DNA of 64,000 nt. It comes from JACMLX01 sp040384325 (lineage in GTDB: Bacteria; Gemmatimonadota; Gemmatimonadetes; Gemmatimonadales; Gemmatimonadaceae). The notes under the pieces were generated by a model, which was not told where the DNA came from, ran no database searches, and saw nothing but the letters and a program-made list of their open reading frames with translations. The stretch is from the NCBI GenBank assembly GCA_040384325.1, contig JAZKJL010000002.1:248001-312000 (forward strand), read 5' to 3'. Positions 17,110 to 25,122 of this stretch are shown here, one piece after another; position 1 is the first letter of the stretch, and the number at the start of each line of letters is the position of its first letter. The position numbers and the translations under genes were made by a program.

Positions 17110-17585
17110 CGGGTCGTCGGCACCTGATCGGCCTCGTCTCCGACACGCACGGCATGGTGCGGGCGTCGCTGTTCGACGCGTTGGCCGGGGTGGAGCTGAT
17201 CCTGCACGCGGGTGACGTCGGTCCGGACGACGTGCTGGTGGAGCTCGAGGCCATCGCGCCGGTGCGCGCGGTGCGCGGCAACACCGATGCCCCCGGCAAC
17301 CCTCGACATGCGGCCGCACTGACACTCGAGATCGGCGGCGTGAGCATTCACGTCAGTCATGGCCACGAACTCGGATCGCCGACACCGGCCAAGCTGCTCG
17401 CCGCGTACGCGCAGCGCGTGCTCGTCTACGGACACACGCACCGCCAGTTGATCACCGAGGCCGACGGCCGGCTGGTGATCAACCCCGGCGCCGCCGGCGC
17501 GCGACGTTTCGACCTCGCGCCGAGTGTGGCGCGGCTGGTGATCGAGGACGGCGTGCCGAGCGTGGAGTTGATCGCGCTCGACTGA
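17106..17585 (+). CDS. Metallophosphoesterase, YfcE/MJ0936 family
   Basis: A 159-residue small calcineurin-like phosphodiesterase. Metal-binding motifs are GLVSDTHG, LILHAGDVG, VRGNTD, VSHGHELG and VYGHTHRQL, each with the expected Asp, Asn or His. A GTG start overlaps the UbiX TGA by four bases. Family members cleave phosphodiesters such as bis-pNPP, and the physiological substrate is generally unknown. Position at the end of the quinone operon may reflect only translational coupling. Confidence 0.9.
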   Translation: MTGRRHLIGLVSDTHGMVRASLFDALAGVELILHAGDVGPDDVLVELEAIAPVRAVRGNTDAPGNPRHAAALTLEIGGVSIHVSHGHELGSPTPAKLLAAYAQRVLVYGHTHRQLITEADGRLVINPGAAGARRFDLAPSVARLVIEDGVPSVELIALD

Positions 17586-17618
17586 GCACGCGGCGCTCAC
17601 TGGGCGCCGGCGGAACGG

Positions 17619-19040
17619 CTACAACATCGGTGACAACAACCGCGCTGCTCCCTCGAAGAGGCGGCGCGGCAACGTCTCGCGCTTCAGCGACTCCGGAGTG
17701 ATCTCCGTCGCCTTGCGCAGGTCGGTCTCGAACATCTGCTCGAGCTGCTCCACCGGCGCGTCGCCGTAGCAGATCGCCACCACCTCGAAGTTCAGGCGCA
17801 GGCTGCGGTTGTCGAGGTTGGCCGAGCCGACGATGGCGGCATCGGAATCCACCAGCATCGTCTTCGCGTGCAGCGCCGGCGGACCGTAGGCGTGAATGCG
17901 CACGCCGGCGGCCAGCAGTTCGGGGAAGTAGCTGCGCGCCGCCGCATCCGCCAGCGGCTGGTCACTGGTCCCGGGCAGCAGCACGCGCACGTCCACGCCG
18001 CGCAGCGCCGCACCGCTCAGCGCCGACTGCATCGACTCGTCGGGCACGAAGTACGGCGTCGAAATCCAGATGCGCCGACGCGCGGTGGTGATGGCGGTGA
18101 AGTACACCGCGTGAATGCTCTGTGGATGTGCATCCGGCCCCGACGCGCAGAGCTGCACCAGCCGCGTGCCTTCGCCGGTGAGCGCCGGCAGGTATTCGCT
18201 GCTGTCGAGCACGATGTCGGTGGCGTACTGCCAGTCCTCGAGGAATGCGAGCGCCAGCGGTGCGACCGCGTCGCCCTCCATGCGCAGGTGTGTGTCTCGC
18301 CACGCCTCGGCGCCCGTCACCGACGAGTCGTGGCAGTCATCCACGTTCATGCCGCCCGTGAGCCCGACGCGTCCGTCGCAGACCACGATCTTGCGATGGG
18401 TGCGGAAGTTCACGAAGCCCGGGCGCATCCGCGGTCCGAACCGCGCCACCTCGATGCCGGCATCACGCATCGGCTGCAGGAAGCCTCCCAGGCGCGACGT
18501 GCCCAGTCCGTCCAGCAGCAGGCGCACCTCCACACCGGCGCGCGCACGTTCCATCAGCGCCTCGCGCAGCCGCTTCGCGACCACGCCATCCTTGAAGATG
18601 TAGTACTCGAGATGCACGTGATGCCGCGCCTTGGCGACGGCATCGATGATCGCGTCGTAGGTGGCCTTGCCGTTGTCGAAGATCTCGAGCGCCACGCAGG
18701 GCAGCGGTGGCGCCTGCTCGGTGCCGGCGGCGATCGCCGCCAGCCGTGCGCCGGTGATGCCGAGCGTGTCGACCGCCGAGGCGCGGTCAGGATTGGTGCC
18801 GCGAGCGCGGTTCTTCTTGGCGGTGCGCGCGATCACGCGGCGGCGCTTCTTGCGCTCGAGCTGCCGCGGGCCGAGAAAGTAGTAGACGATGAGGCCGAGG
18901 ATGGGCAGGGTCGCCATGCTCACGATCCAGGCCAGCGTCGCCAGCGGCGGGCGACGCTCGAGCAGGATGTAGCAGGAAATGGCGATGATCCACAGGACCT
19001 CGAGCGTGATCAGCCAGCCGGGCAGTTCGACGAACATCAT
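17619..19040 (-). CDS. cls: Cardiolipin synthase (phospholipase D superfamily)
   Basis: A 473-residue membrane enzyme that condenses two phosphatidylglycerols into cardiolipin and glycerol. Two N-terminal helices (about 5-60) are followed by two PLD half-domains. The HKD motifs are THRKIVVCDGRVGLTGGMN and LHAKTMLVDSDAAIVGSANLDNRS. The N terminus contains two consecutive ATGs; the first overlaps the preceding gene stop (ATGA), so coupling is likely. It ends the purD-mutM-UvrC-like run. Confidence 0.94.
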   Translation of the reverse strand: MMFVELPGWLITLEVLWIIAISCYILLERRPPLATLAWIVSMATLPILGLIVYYFLGPRQLERKKRRRVIARTAKKNRARGTNPDRASAVDTLGITGARLAAIAAGTEQAPPLPCVALEIFDNGKATYDAIIDAVAKARHHVHLEYYIFKDGVVAKRLREALMERARAGVEVRLLLDGLGTSRLGGFLQPMRDAGIEVARFGPRMRPGFVNFRTHRKIVVCDGRVGLTGGMNVDDCHDSSVTGAEAWRDTHLRMEGDAVAPLALAFLEDWQYATDIVLDSSEYLPALTGEGTRLVQLCASGPDAHPQSIHAVYFTAITTARRRIWISTPYFVPDESMQSALSGAALRGVDVRVLLPGTSDQPLADAAARSYFPELLAAGVRIHAYGPPALHAKTMLVDSDAAIVGSANLDNRSLRLNFEVVAICYGDAPVEQLEQMFETDLRKATEITPESLKRETLPRRLFEGAARLLSPML

Positions 19041-20368
19041 CCGCCAAGCTCGCTTACTGCTGCGTCCGGCGGCAGGGTGCGGGCGAACTCATCCGGATTC
19101 CGCTGGAACCAGCTGGAGAGGAGCAGCAGCTCGTCGATCTCGTGGGTCGGGATGGAACGGGTGGGGCGTTCCGGCGCGTGGAAGATGCGCCGTGCCCACT
19201 CCGTGAACTCCAATTGCTCGCGCCTCGTGACCGGCAGCTTCAGGTCCGCGCGCACCGTGCCGCGCTTCACGAGGTAGACACGCGTTTCATCACCATGCCC
19301 GGTGACCGGATACGCGAACGTCAGCGTCTCCACGGCGAAGCGCAGCTTCTCGAATTGCGCCCGCAGCACTTCCAGGCGATGGAGCTTGTCGCGCACCTGC
19401 CCGGCGCGCTCGAACTCCAGCGCGGCGCTGTGGGCCAGCATGCGGGCCTCGAGCGACTGCATCGGTCCATCGCTGCTGCCATCAAGGAAGGCGCGCGCCA
19501 GGGCCAGCTGCGCGCCGTACACCTGCTCGGTGACGGCACCGACGCAGGGGCCGAGGCAGGTGCCGATCTCGTGACGGATGCAGCCGGGGGTGCGCGGCGT
19601 CGCCACCACCGGCAGTTCGGCCTGGTCGCGGTAGTGCATGCGCACGTCGCTCGCACAGTCGCGCAGTCCCAGCACGTCGCTCAGCTCGCGCAGCGCGCCC
19701 GCAATGCGGCCGGCGCTGAGGTACGGTCCGTAGTACGTGCCACGCTCGTCGCCCGACGCATCGCGTGTGACCATCAGCTTCGGCGCCAACCCCGCGGTCA
19801 GCTTCACGAAGCAGTAGTGCCGCGCGTCGCGCTTCATCATCCAGTTGTAGCGCGGCCGGAGCTGCTTGATCAGGCGCAGCTCGCGCAGCAACGCGGCGAA
19901 TTCGCTGGGCTGGTACTCCCACTCGATGCGCGCCGCGCGCCACAGGATGCGCGCCCCCTTGTCGTGCGGCCACTCGGCGCGGAAGTAGCTGAGCAGTCGC
20001 GTGCGCAACTGCTTCGACTTGCCGACGTACAGCACCGACCCTTCGCTGCAGAGGAAGCGGTAGGTGCCGGGCCGGTCCTGCGTGCCGGCCTTCACCAGCT
20101 CGCGCAGCGCATCGAGGTCGGTGACGGGCTTCCGCTTTCCCTTGCGCTTGCGCGCGGCTGCCGGGCCGTCGCTGGTGTCGTCGAGCGCGATGTCCACGCT
20201 GACCTGCATCTCGGCCTGCGGCAGCGCGGCCGCGACCTTCGCCGCCTCGAGTTCGGCCAGCGTCACCGCGCGCTCCACGCTCAGTCGCTCGTCACTCCGC
20301 CCGCGGGCCGGCGCCGTGACACCGAACAATGCGAACAAGTCGGGATGACTGCCGGCCTGCGTCTTCAT
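19037..20368 (-). CDS. Short UvrC-like GIY-YIG nuclease without the C-terminal nuclease half
   Basis: A 443-residue protein with the N-terminal half of UvrC architecture. Residues 1-95 are unassigned and contain a basic patch (AARKRKGKRK). The GIY-YIG domain at about 99-178 keeps Tyr103, Tyr114, Arg122 and Glu156. Four cysteines at 238, 263, 271 and 275 (GCIRHEIGTCLGPCVG) match the UvrC Fe-S ligands. A UVR (UvrB-binding) helix pair lies near 305-341. The RNase H-like and HhH domains that make the second incision in UvrC are absent; the last 100 residues are unassigned. It may make only the 3' incision, like Cho, or act in another pathway. It overlaps mutM upstream and cls downstream by four bases each. 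Confidence 0.83.
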   Translation of the reverse strand: MKTQAGSHPDLFALFGVTAPARGRSDERLSVERAVTLAELEAAKVAAALPQAEMQVSVDIALDDTSDGPAAARKRKGKRKPVTDLDALRELVKAGTQDRPGTYRFLCSEGSVLYVGKSKQLRTRLLSYFRAEWPHDKGARILWRAARIEWEYQPSEFAALLRELRLIKQLRPRYNWMMKRDARHYCFVKLTAGLAPKLMVTRDASGDERGTYYGPYLSAGRIAGALRELSDVLGLRDCASDVRMHYRDQAELPVVATPRTPGCIRHEIGTCLGPCVGAVTEQVYGAQLALARAFLDGSSDGPMQSLEARMLAHSAALEFERAGQVRDKLHRLEVLRAQFEKLRFAVETLTFAYPVTGHGDETRVYLVKRGTVRADLKLPVTRREQLEFTEWARRIFHAPERPTRSIPTHEIDELLLLSSWFQRNPDEFARTLPPDAAVSELGG

Positions 20369-21198
20369 CGCTGGCAGCGCCAGCAGAACACGGTGGTGCG
20401 CCCATCGATCGCGCTGCTGTCCACCAGCGTGGTGCCACAGCGCGAACAGGGCAGGCCGCCGCGACCGTAGGCCTGGAGGAAAGGCACGAATCCACCGCGT
20501 CCGCCGCTGGCGTCGACGTAGTCGCGGAAACTGGTGCCGCGCACCGCGATCGAGGCCGTGAGCACGCTGCGCAGCGCCGTGAGCAGCGCGGCGCCTTCGT
20601 CGTCCGCGAGGCTGCTGGCCGGACGCGACGGATCGACGGCCGCCATCCAGCAAGCCTCGTTCGCGTAGATGTTGCCCACGCCGGCCACCACCTGCTGATC
20701 CATGAGCACCTTCTTGATGGCCTGCCGCGACGTCCGAAGAGAAGCCGAAAATCGCTCGGCGGTCAGCTCCGGGTCAAGCGGCTCCGGTCCCAGGTCGGAC
20801 AGGTAGGCGCGCAGCTCCGCACGGCGCAGCAGCGACACCGTGCCCAGGCGACGGATGTCGCGGTAGTGCAGCCGACGGCCGTCGGCCAGCTCGAGGGTCA
20901 GCGTGATGTAGTCGCGATCACGCGCCGAGATGTCGGAGGGCTGCCGCTCCACCAGCAGCGCGCCGGTGAAGCGCGGCTGCACCACCAGGGCGTCGGCACT
21001 TCCGAGGTCGACGATGATCAGCTTCGCGCGGCGCCATGCCTGCACGATCACTTCGCCGCGCAGCCGGTGAATGAACTCCTCGGCGGTCACGCTCCGCAGC
21101 ACGTCGCCACGCAGCACCGCGACATCCGAGATGAACGCCCCCTGCAGCATCTGGTGCAGGTCGCGGGCGATCGTCTCGGTCTCGGGCAGCTCAGGCAC
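20365..21198 (-). CDS. mutM: Formamidopyrimidine-DNA glycosylase
   Basis: A 277-residue base-excision repair glycosylase/AP lyase for 8-oxoguanine and FaPy lesions. The start is fixed by the catalytic N-terminal proline: GTG at 21198 gives fMet-PELPETETIARDL, and Met removal exposes Pro. The helix-two-turn-helix VLMDQQVVAGVGNIYANEACW and the C-terminal zinc finger CSRCGTTLVDSSAIDGRTTVFCWRCQR (split here for length: CSRC and CWRC) are intact. It overlaps purD by eight bases and the UvrC-like gene by four, so three repair and nucleotide genes are tightly coupled. Confidence 0.95.
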   Translation of the reverse strand: MPELPETETIARDLHQMLQGAFISDVAVLRGDVLRSVTAEEFIHRLRGEVIVQAWRRAKLIIVDLGSADALVVQPRFTGALLVERQPSDISARDRDYITLTLELADGRRLHYRDIRRLGTVSLLRRAELRAYLSDLGPEPLDPELTAERFSASLRTSRQAIKKVLMDQQVVAGVGNIYANEACWMAAVDPSRPASSLADDEGAALLTALRSVLTASIAVRGTSFRDYVDASGGRGGFVPFLQAYGRGGLPCSRCGTTLVDSSAIDGRTTVFCWRCQR

Positions 21199-22498
21199 CG
21201 CGAGCCAGTGCGCGCCAGCCGATGTCGCGGCGGTGGAAGGCCCCCGTGAACCGGACGCCGGCGGCCAGCGCGGCGCTGCGCTGCTGTGCGTCGGCCAGTG
21301 TGTCGCCAGTGGCGGTGGCAGCCAGCACGCGACCGCCGCTGCTGCGCAGTGCATCTGTCGACTGCGTGGTGCCGGCGTGGAACAACCACTCGCCGTATCC
21401 AACGTTCGGCAGCGCGATGGTGTCGCCACTGCGCGGCGTGCCGGGATACCCCTCGGCAGCGACCACCGTCGCCACCACGCTGCGCGCCGGCGCAAACACC
21501 GACACCGGATCGATGCGTTCGCCGCGCGCCACCTGCAGCATCACCCGCACCAGCGGCGCATCGTCCGCCAGCGCCGTCAGCACTGCCTGCGTCTCCGGAT
21601 CACCGAAGCGGCAATTGAACTCCACGACGCGTGGCCCGGCGGGCGTCAGCATGACGCCGCAATACAGCAGACCGCGAAACGGCATGCCACGGCTGCGCAT
21701 GGCGGCGAGCGTCGGTGTGATGATGACGTCGATCACGTGCTGGATGCCTGCCGGCAGGGCACCGTTCCGCCACGTGTACGACGCGTCACCCGCATCGGCC
21801 GGGCAGTAGGCACCCATGCCACCGGTGTTCGGGCCGGTATCGCCTTCGCCGACGCGCTTGTGGTCCTGCGCAGCCGGCAGTGGCACCGCGGTCTCGCCGT
21901 CGGTGAGCACGAACAGCGAAAGCTCCTCGCCGGTCATGAATTCCTCCACCAGCACCTCTGCGCCCGCCGCACCGAACGCGTCGTCCTCGAGCATCGACGT
22001 GATCGCAGCGTCGGCCTCGTGCAGCGTCATGGCCACCACCACACCCTTGCCCGCGGCCAGGCCCGACGCCTTGATCACCACCGGTGCGCCGAATTCACGC
22101 GCGGCCGCCTTCGCCGAGGCGACGGTGGTGTGCATCGAGGCGCGCGCGGTCGGCACACCGGCGTCGTGCATCAGTGCCTTGGCGAAGGCTTTGGAGGTCT
22201 CGATCTGCGCCGCGGCTGCGGTTGGGCCGAATGCCGCGATGCCGCGCGCCTGCAGCGCATCGACCAATCCGGCGGCCAGCGGTGCCTCGGGTCCGACGAT
22301 CACGCCGTCGACCGCCTGCTGCACCGCCAGTGCGACCAGTCCGGCCACGTCGCCGGCCGACACCGGCTCGCAGTGCGCGAGCGTCGCGATGCCGGGATTC
22401 CCGGGCGCCGCGATCAGCGTGCAGTCCGGATGTTCATGCCTGATGCGCCAGGCCAATGCGTGTTCGCGACCACCGCCGCCGACGAGCAGGAGCTTCAT
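21191..22498 (-). CDS. purD: Phosphoribosylamine-glycine ligase
   Basis: A 435-residue ATP-grasp enzyme that joins glycine to phosphoribosylamine, the second step of purine synthesis. It begins MKLLLVGGGGREHALAWRI, and the GARS motif cluster FGDPETQAV, RVVEFNCRFGDPE and the ATP-grasp stretch VVIKASGLAAGKGVVVA are all present. Length is typical. It opens the purD-mutM-UvrC-like-cls operon and no other pur gene lies beside it. Identification is firm. Confidence 0.97.
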   Translation of the reverse strand: MKLLLVGGGGREHALAWRIRHEHPDCTLIAAPGNPGIATLAHCEPVSAGDVAGLVALAVQQAVDGVIVGPEAPLAAGLVDALQARGIAAFGPTAAAAQIETSKAFAKALMHDAGVPTARASMHTTVASAKAAAREFGAPVVIKASGLAAGKGVVVAMTLHEADAAITSMLEDDAFGAAGAEVLVEEFMTGEELSLFVLTDGETAVPLPAAQDHKRVGEGDTGPNTGGMGAYCPADAGDASYTWRNGALPAGIQHVIDVIITPTLAAMRSRGMPFRGLLYCGVMLTPAGPRVVEFNCRFGDPETQAVLTALADDAPLVRVMLQVARGERIDPVSVFAPARSVVATVVAAEGYPGTPRSGDTIALPNVGYGEWLFHAGTTQSTDALRSSGGRVLAATATGDTLADAQQRSAALAAGVRFTGAFHRRDIGWRALARGA

Positions 22499-22529
22499 GC
22501 GGGGACAATCTATCCGCCCCGCGTCGGGC

Positions 22530-23099
22530 TCACCGCGTCAGCAGCCGTTTCGCCATCCAGCGCGCGTCGTGTGCGCGTCGGCTGCCATCCAGTTCCGAGC
22601 CCGCCACCGCGCCGTCGAACAGCACCATCAGCGCGCCAGCCACCTGCGGCACGTCGGATGCACCGGCGTCGCGCACCCACTCCGCGAGGCGTTCGGCGAG
22701 CCACGAGCGTTGCGCCAAGACCAGCGCGCGCGCGGGATGCGCGTCGTCGTGCAACTCACCGACGATGTGCTGCATGGGACAGCCGTGAAAGTCGGGTGAC
22801 TCCACCCATTCGACCACGAAGTCGAAGAGGCGCAGTGCGCGTGCGTCAGGCGGCGCTGCGTCGACGTACGCGACGATCTTCTCACGCGCCTCACGGGTGC
22901 GCCGCTCCACGTAGGCCGCGACCAGTTCGTCCTTGCTGCCGAAGTGCGCGTAGAGCGACGCCTTCGCCGCACCGGCCTCGGCCAGCACGCGGTCGATCCC
23001 GACCGCCTGCACGCCGTGCTGATAGAACAGCTCGTCGGCGGCATCGAGCAGGCGGTCGCGGACGCAGGCATCGGTGAATTTGGAGGTCTGTGCAGCCAT
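22530..23099 (-). CDS. TetR-family transcriptional repressor
   Basis: A 189-residue regulator. The N-terminal helix-turn-helix reads RLLDAADELFYQHGVQAVGIDRVLAEAGAAKASLYAHFGSKDELV in outline, typical of TetR proteins of the AcrR/YxaF-like C-terminal type. Start ATG 23099 is chosen because it lies immediately after a strong -10 sequence (TATTGT at 23110-23105), so the transcript would be essentially leaderless; a TTG at 23108 would lie inside the -10 element. The SDR gene is divergently transcribed, and two near-identical palindromic operators sit between them. It probably represses itself and the SDR gene until an unknown small molecule binds. Confidence 0.92.
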   Translation of the reverse strand: MAAQTSKFTDACVRDRLLDAADELFYQHGVQAVGIDRVLAEAGAAKASLYAHFGSKDELVAAYVERRTREAREKIVAYVDAAPPDARALRLFDFVVEWVESPDFHGCPMQHIVGELHDDAHPARALVLAQRSWLAERLAEWVRDAGASDVPQVAGALMVLFDGAVAGSELDGSRRAHDARWMAKRLLTR

Positions 23100-23101
23100 G
23101 C

Positions 23102-23130
23102 TTGACAATACAGACAGGTCTGTCTATCGT
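23102..23130 (+). promoter_or_regulatory. Promoter of the SDR gene, interleaved with the TetR promoter
   Basis: On the plus strand a consensus -35 TTGACA (23102-23107), a 17-base spacer and TATCGT (23125-23130) form a promoter directed at the SDR gene. Its -35 overlaps the -10 of the opposite promoter and its -10 overlaps the opposite -35. Polymerase can occupy only one at a time. Confidence 0.6.
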
Positions 23131-23133
23131 CAA
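23105..23133 (-). promoter_or_regulatory. Promoter of the TetR gene overlapping an operator
   Basis: On the minus strand a -35 TTGACG (23133-23128), a 17-base spacer and a -10 TATTGT (23110-23105) form a near-consensus sigma-70-type promoter. The start site should fall on or beside the ATG at 23099, predicting a leaderless message. The spacer is filled by the left operator. Confidence 0.75.
23110..23127. promoter_or_regulatory. TetR operator, left copy
   Basis: ACAGACAG-GT-CTGTCTAT is a near-perfect 8+2+8 inverted repeat lying in the spacers of both divergent promoters. Its centre is 30 bases (about three helical turns) from the centre of the right copy. Binding here would block both promoters. 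Confidence 0.78.
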
Positions 23134-23139
23134 GCCAGA

Positions 23140-23157
23140 ACAGACAGACCTGTCTGT
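23140..23157. promoter_or_regulatory. TetR operator, right copy
   Basis: ACAGACAG-AC-CTGTCTGT is a perfect 8+2+8 inverted repeat downstream of the SDR -10. It would lie in the SDR 5' leader, so repressor bound here could block elongation or cooperate with the left site. Confidence 0.78.
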
Positions 23158-23183
23158 ATAGATCGCCCTCACAGGAGCACACC

Positions 23184-23945
23184 ATGGGATACGCCATCGC
23201 TGGACGCACCGCCCTCGTCACCGGAGCCAACCGCGGCATCGGTGAAGCCGTCGTCGACGCACTGATCGCGGCCGGCGCCAGGAAGGTCTACGCCGCCGCA
23301 CGCCAGATCACCGACCTCGCGCCGCTGGTGGCGCGGCACCGCGGCCGAGTGGAGCCGCTGCAGCTGGACCTGACCGACGCCGCGCAGATCGCCGCAGCCG
23401 TCGCGGAGTCGGGCGACGTGGACCTGCTGGTCAACAACGCCGGCGTGGCTTCGCACATCGGCGGTGACTTCACCGATCCGCAGTGGCTGACGGCCGGCCG
23501 GCACGAGATGGAGGTCAACTTCTTCGGGACGTTCGCCGTCACGCAGGCCTACGCGCCGGTGCTGGCGGCGAACGGCGGCGGGGCGGTGGTCAACGTCTCG
23601 TCTGTCGCGGGGCTGGTGAACTTCCCGCTGCTCGTCGCCTACAGCGCCTCGAAGTCGGCGCTGCACTCCCTCACCCAGGGCACTCGCAGCATGCTGCAGG
23701 CGCAGGGCACGCAGGTGTTCGGCGTGTACCCGGGGCCGATCGACACCCGCATGGCGGCCGACATCCAGATGGAGAAGACGTCACCGGTGGACGCGGCGCG
23801 TGCGATCATCCTCGGCATCGAGGCCGGCACCGAGGAGATCTTCCCAGACGCGGCGAGTGTCGGGATGGGCGCCGCCTACCTGGCCGATCCGAAGGGACTG
23901 GAGCGGCAGGTGGCGGCGATGAGCGCCACGCTCGCGGCGGCCTGA
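23184..23945 (+). CDS. Short-chain dehydrogenase/reductase (classical SDR)
   Basis: A 253-residue NAD(P)-dependent oxidoreductase. The Rossmann motif TGANRGIG is at 13-20, NNAG at 84-87, and the catalytic Asn112, Ser140, Tyr153 and Lys157 are present (VSSVAGL and YSASK). A good ribosome site AGGAG at 23173-23177 sits six bases ahead of the ATG. The gene is divergent from a TetR repressor with shared operators, so it is presumably induced by a substrate or related compound and may detoxify an aldehyde or ketone. The substrate is not evident. Confidence 0.94.
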   Translation: MGYAIAGRTALVTGANRGIGEAVVDALIAAGARKVYAAARQITDLAPLVARHRGRVEPLQLDLTDAAQIAAAVAESGDVDLLVNNAGVASHIGGDFTDPQWLTAGRHEMEVNFFGTFAVTQAYAPVLAANGGGAVVNVSSVAGLVNFPLLVAYSASKSALHSLTQGTRSMLQAQGTQVFGVYPGPIDTRMAADIQMEKTSPVDAARAIILGIEAGTEEIFPDAASVGMGAAYLADPKGLERQVAAMSATLAAA

Positions 23946-23970
23946 CCGGCCGCCGCGAGGGGCGGGAAGC

Positions 23971-24951
23971 TCAGCTTCCTGCCTTGCGGCGGAAGGCGTC
24001 GGCGGCGCGTGCGAACGTGTCGCCGACCTTGCCGAACGTCTCACGCGCCTGCTGGCCGTAGTAGTCGGCGGCCCCGCGCACGTCGTCGGCATAGGTCGAC
24101 TGGGTGCCGGTGCCGTCGCGGCGGGCGTACTCGCCCGCGAGGATCCGCGCATACGCCCCGCTGGCCACCCAGCGCTGCAGCTCCGCGGCGCGCACGGTGT
24201 TGAACGGATGTTCACGCAGTGCGGTGTTGATCGCCTTCAGCAGCGAATCCCAGGCACTGCCTTCGCTCTCGTACTCCGCCGCCTGCTGCAGGAACGCATC
24301 GAGATCGCCTTCACCCGGCGCGGTGGACCCGCCGGCCAGCTTGAAGAAGGTGCGCATCGCCAGCGTGGTGTCCTGCACCGCCAGCAACGCGGCGCGATCG
24401 CAGCTCAGCTCCGCCTTGCGGCTCCATTCCAGCAGAGCGAGGTGGAACGGCATCAGTGCCAGGCCCGCGAGGAACGGCAGCGCGCTGAACCCCACCGTGC
24501 TGACGATGACGGCGATGGTGCGATAGACCATGTGCCCGCTGGCGATGTGTCCCACCTCGTGCGCCAGCACGACCCGCTGCTCGTCCTCGTCCAGCACCGT
24601 CAGTGTCTCGGTGTTGATGACGATGAAGGGCCGGTCGAAGCCCACTGCCATCGCGTTCACCAGCGGTGAGCGCGTGATGTAGAGGTCGGGGATCTCGGTC
24701 ACGTCGAGCGCGGCGCACGCTTCGCGGACGAGGGCATGCAGGCGCGGGTGCTGGGTGGGGCTGGTGCGCACCGCGTTGGCGAGGAAGAGGTGCCGCAGGC
24801 CACGCTCGCCGAAGAAGCCGGCGATCTTGCGCACGATCTCGTCGAAGCCGGGAATCGCGCGCATGGTGTTGAGGGCGGCGCGATCCGCGGGATGCTCCCA
24901 CGAAGTCGAGGCGATCTGGGGCAGGGGGGTCACGGGCATGACGAACCTCAT
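23971..24951 (-). CDS. M48-family membrane-associated zinc metalloprotease
   Basis: A 326-residue protein with the HExxH motif in VVLAHEVGHIASGHMVYR, a hydrophobic stretch (IAVIVSTVGFSALPFLAGLALMPF) following it, and the third zinc ligand Glu in KAELSCDRAAL, the M48 arrangement. The N terminus resembles the YggG/LoiP-like Ste24 branch (HPRLHALVREACAALDV then NAMAVGF). The C-terminal ~60 residues are charged and unassigned. It may degrade damaged membrane or exported proteins. It is downstream of the cystathionine-type gene and two hairpins. Confidence 0.88.
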   Translation of the reverse strand: MRFVMPVTPLPQIASTSWEHPADRAALNTMRAIPGFDEIVRKIAGFFGERGLRHLFLANAVRTSPTQHPRLHALVREACAALDVTEIPDLYITRSPLVNAMAVGFDRPFIVINTETLTVLDEDEQRVVLAHEVGHIASGHMVYRTIAVIVSTVGFSALPFLAGLALMPFHLALLEWSRKAELSCDRAALLAVQDTTLAMRTFFKLAGGSTAPGEGDLDAFLQQAAEYESEGSAWDSLLKAINTALREHPFNTVRAAELQRWVASGAYARILAGEYARRDGTGTQSTYADDVRGAADYYGQQARETFGKVGDTFARAADAFRRKAGS

Positions 24952-25017
24952 CGCTCGGGAACGGCCGGGACTTGGCCGAGGGGAACCGCAATTGGAGTGA
25001 AGACGGGCGGCGGTGGC

Positions 25018-25032
25018 TCCGACACTCTGTCG
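25018..25032. other. Small perfect hairpin
   Basis: CCGACA-CTC-TGTCGG is a six-base stem with a three-base loop. It lies between the M48 start and the larger hairpin at 25048-25094, in the leader of the M48 gene on the minus strand. No U-tract follows. Confidence 0.5.
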
Positions 25033-25047
25033 GGCAAGGATCGGTCC

Positions 25048-25094
25048 GGCGCCACCCCTCTTCGTGGGTTCTCGACCCTACGGAGGCTGGCGCC
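25048..25094 (-). other. Long bulged hairpin downstream of the cystathionine-type gene
   Basis: On the minus strand the 47-base segment can fold into an 18-pair hairpin: GGCGCCA/TGGCGCC, CCTC/GAGG, CGT/ACG and GGGT/ACCC, around a CGAGA loop, with small bulges between the stems. It begins 29 bases after the PLP-enzyme stop and lies 97 bases ahead of the M48 start. There is no U-tract, so it is not a classical terminator; it could be a 3' stabiliser, a processing site or a structured leader of the protease gene. Confidence 0.6.
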
Positions 25095-25122
25095 GTCCAG
25101 TGTCAGTCGCGCCGTCGGCGGC

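Noticed and set aside
17592..17608. Hairpin between the YfcE-like gene and cls
   Set aside because: Only five paired bases and no T-tract; not convincing as a terminator.
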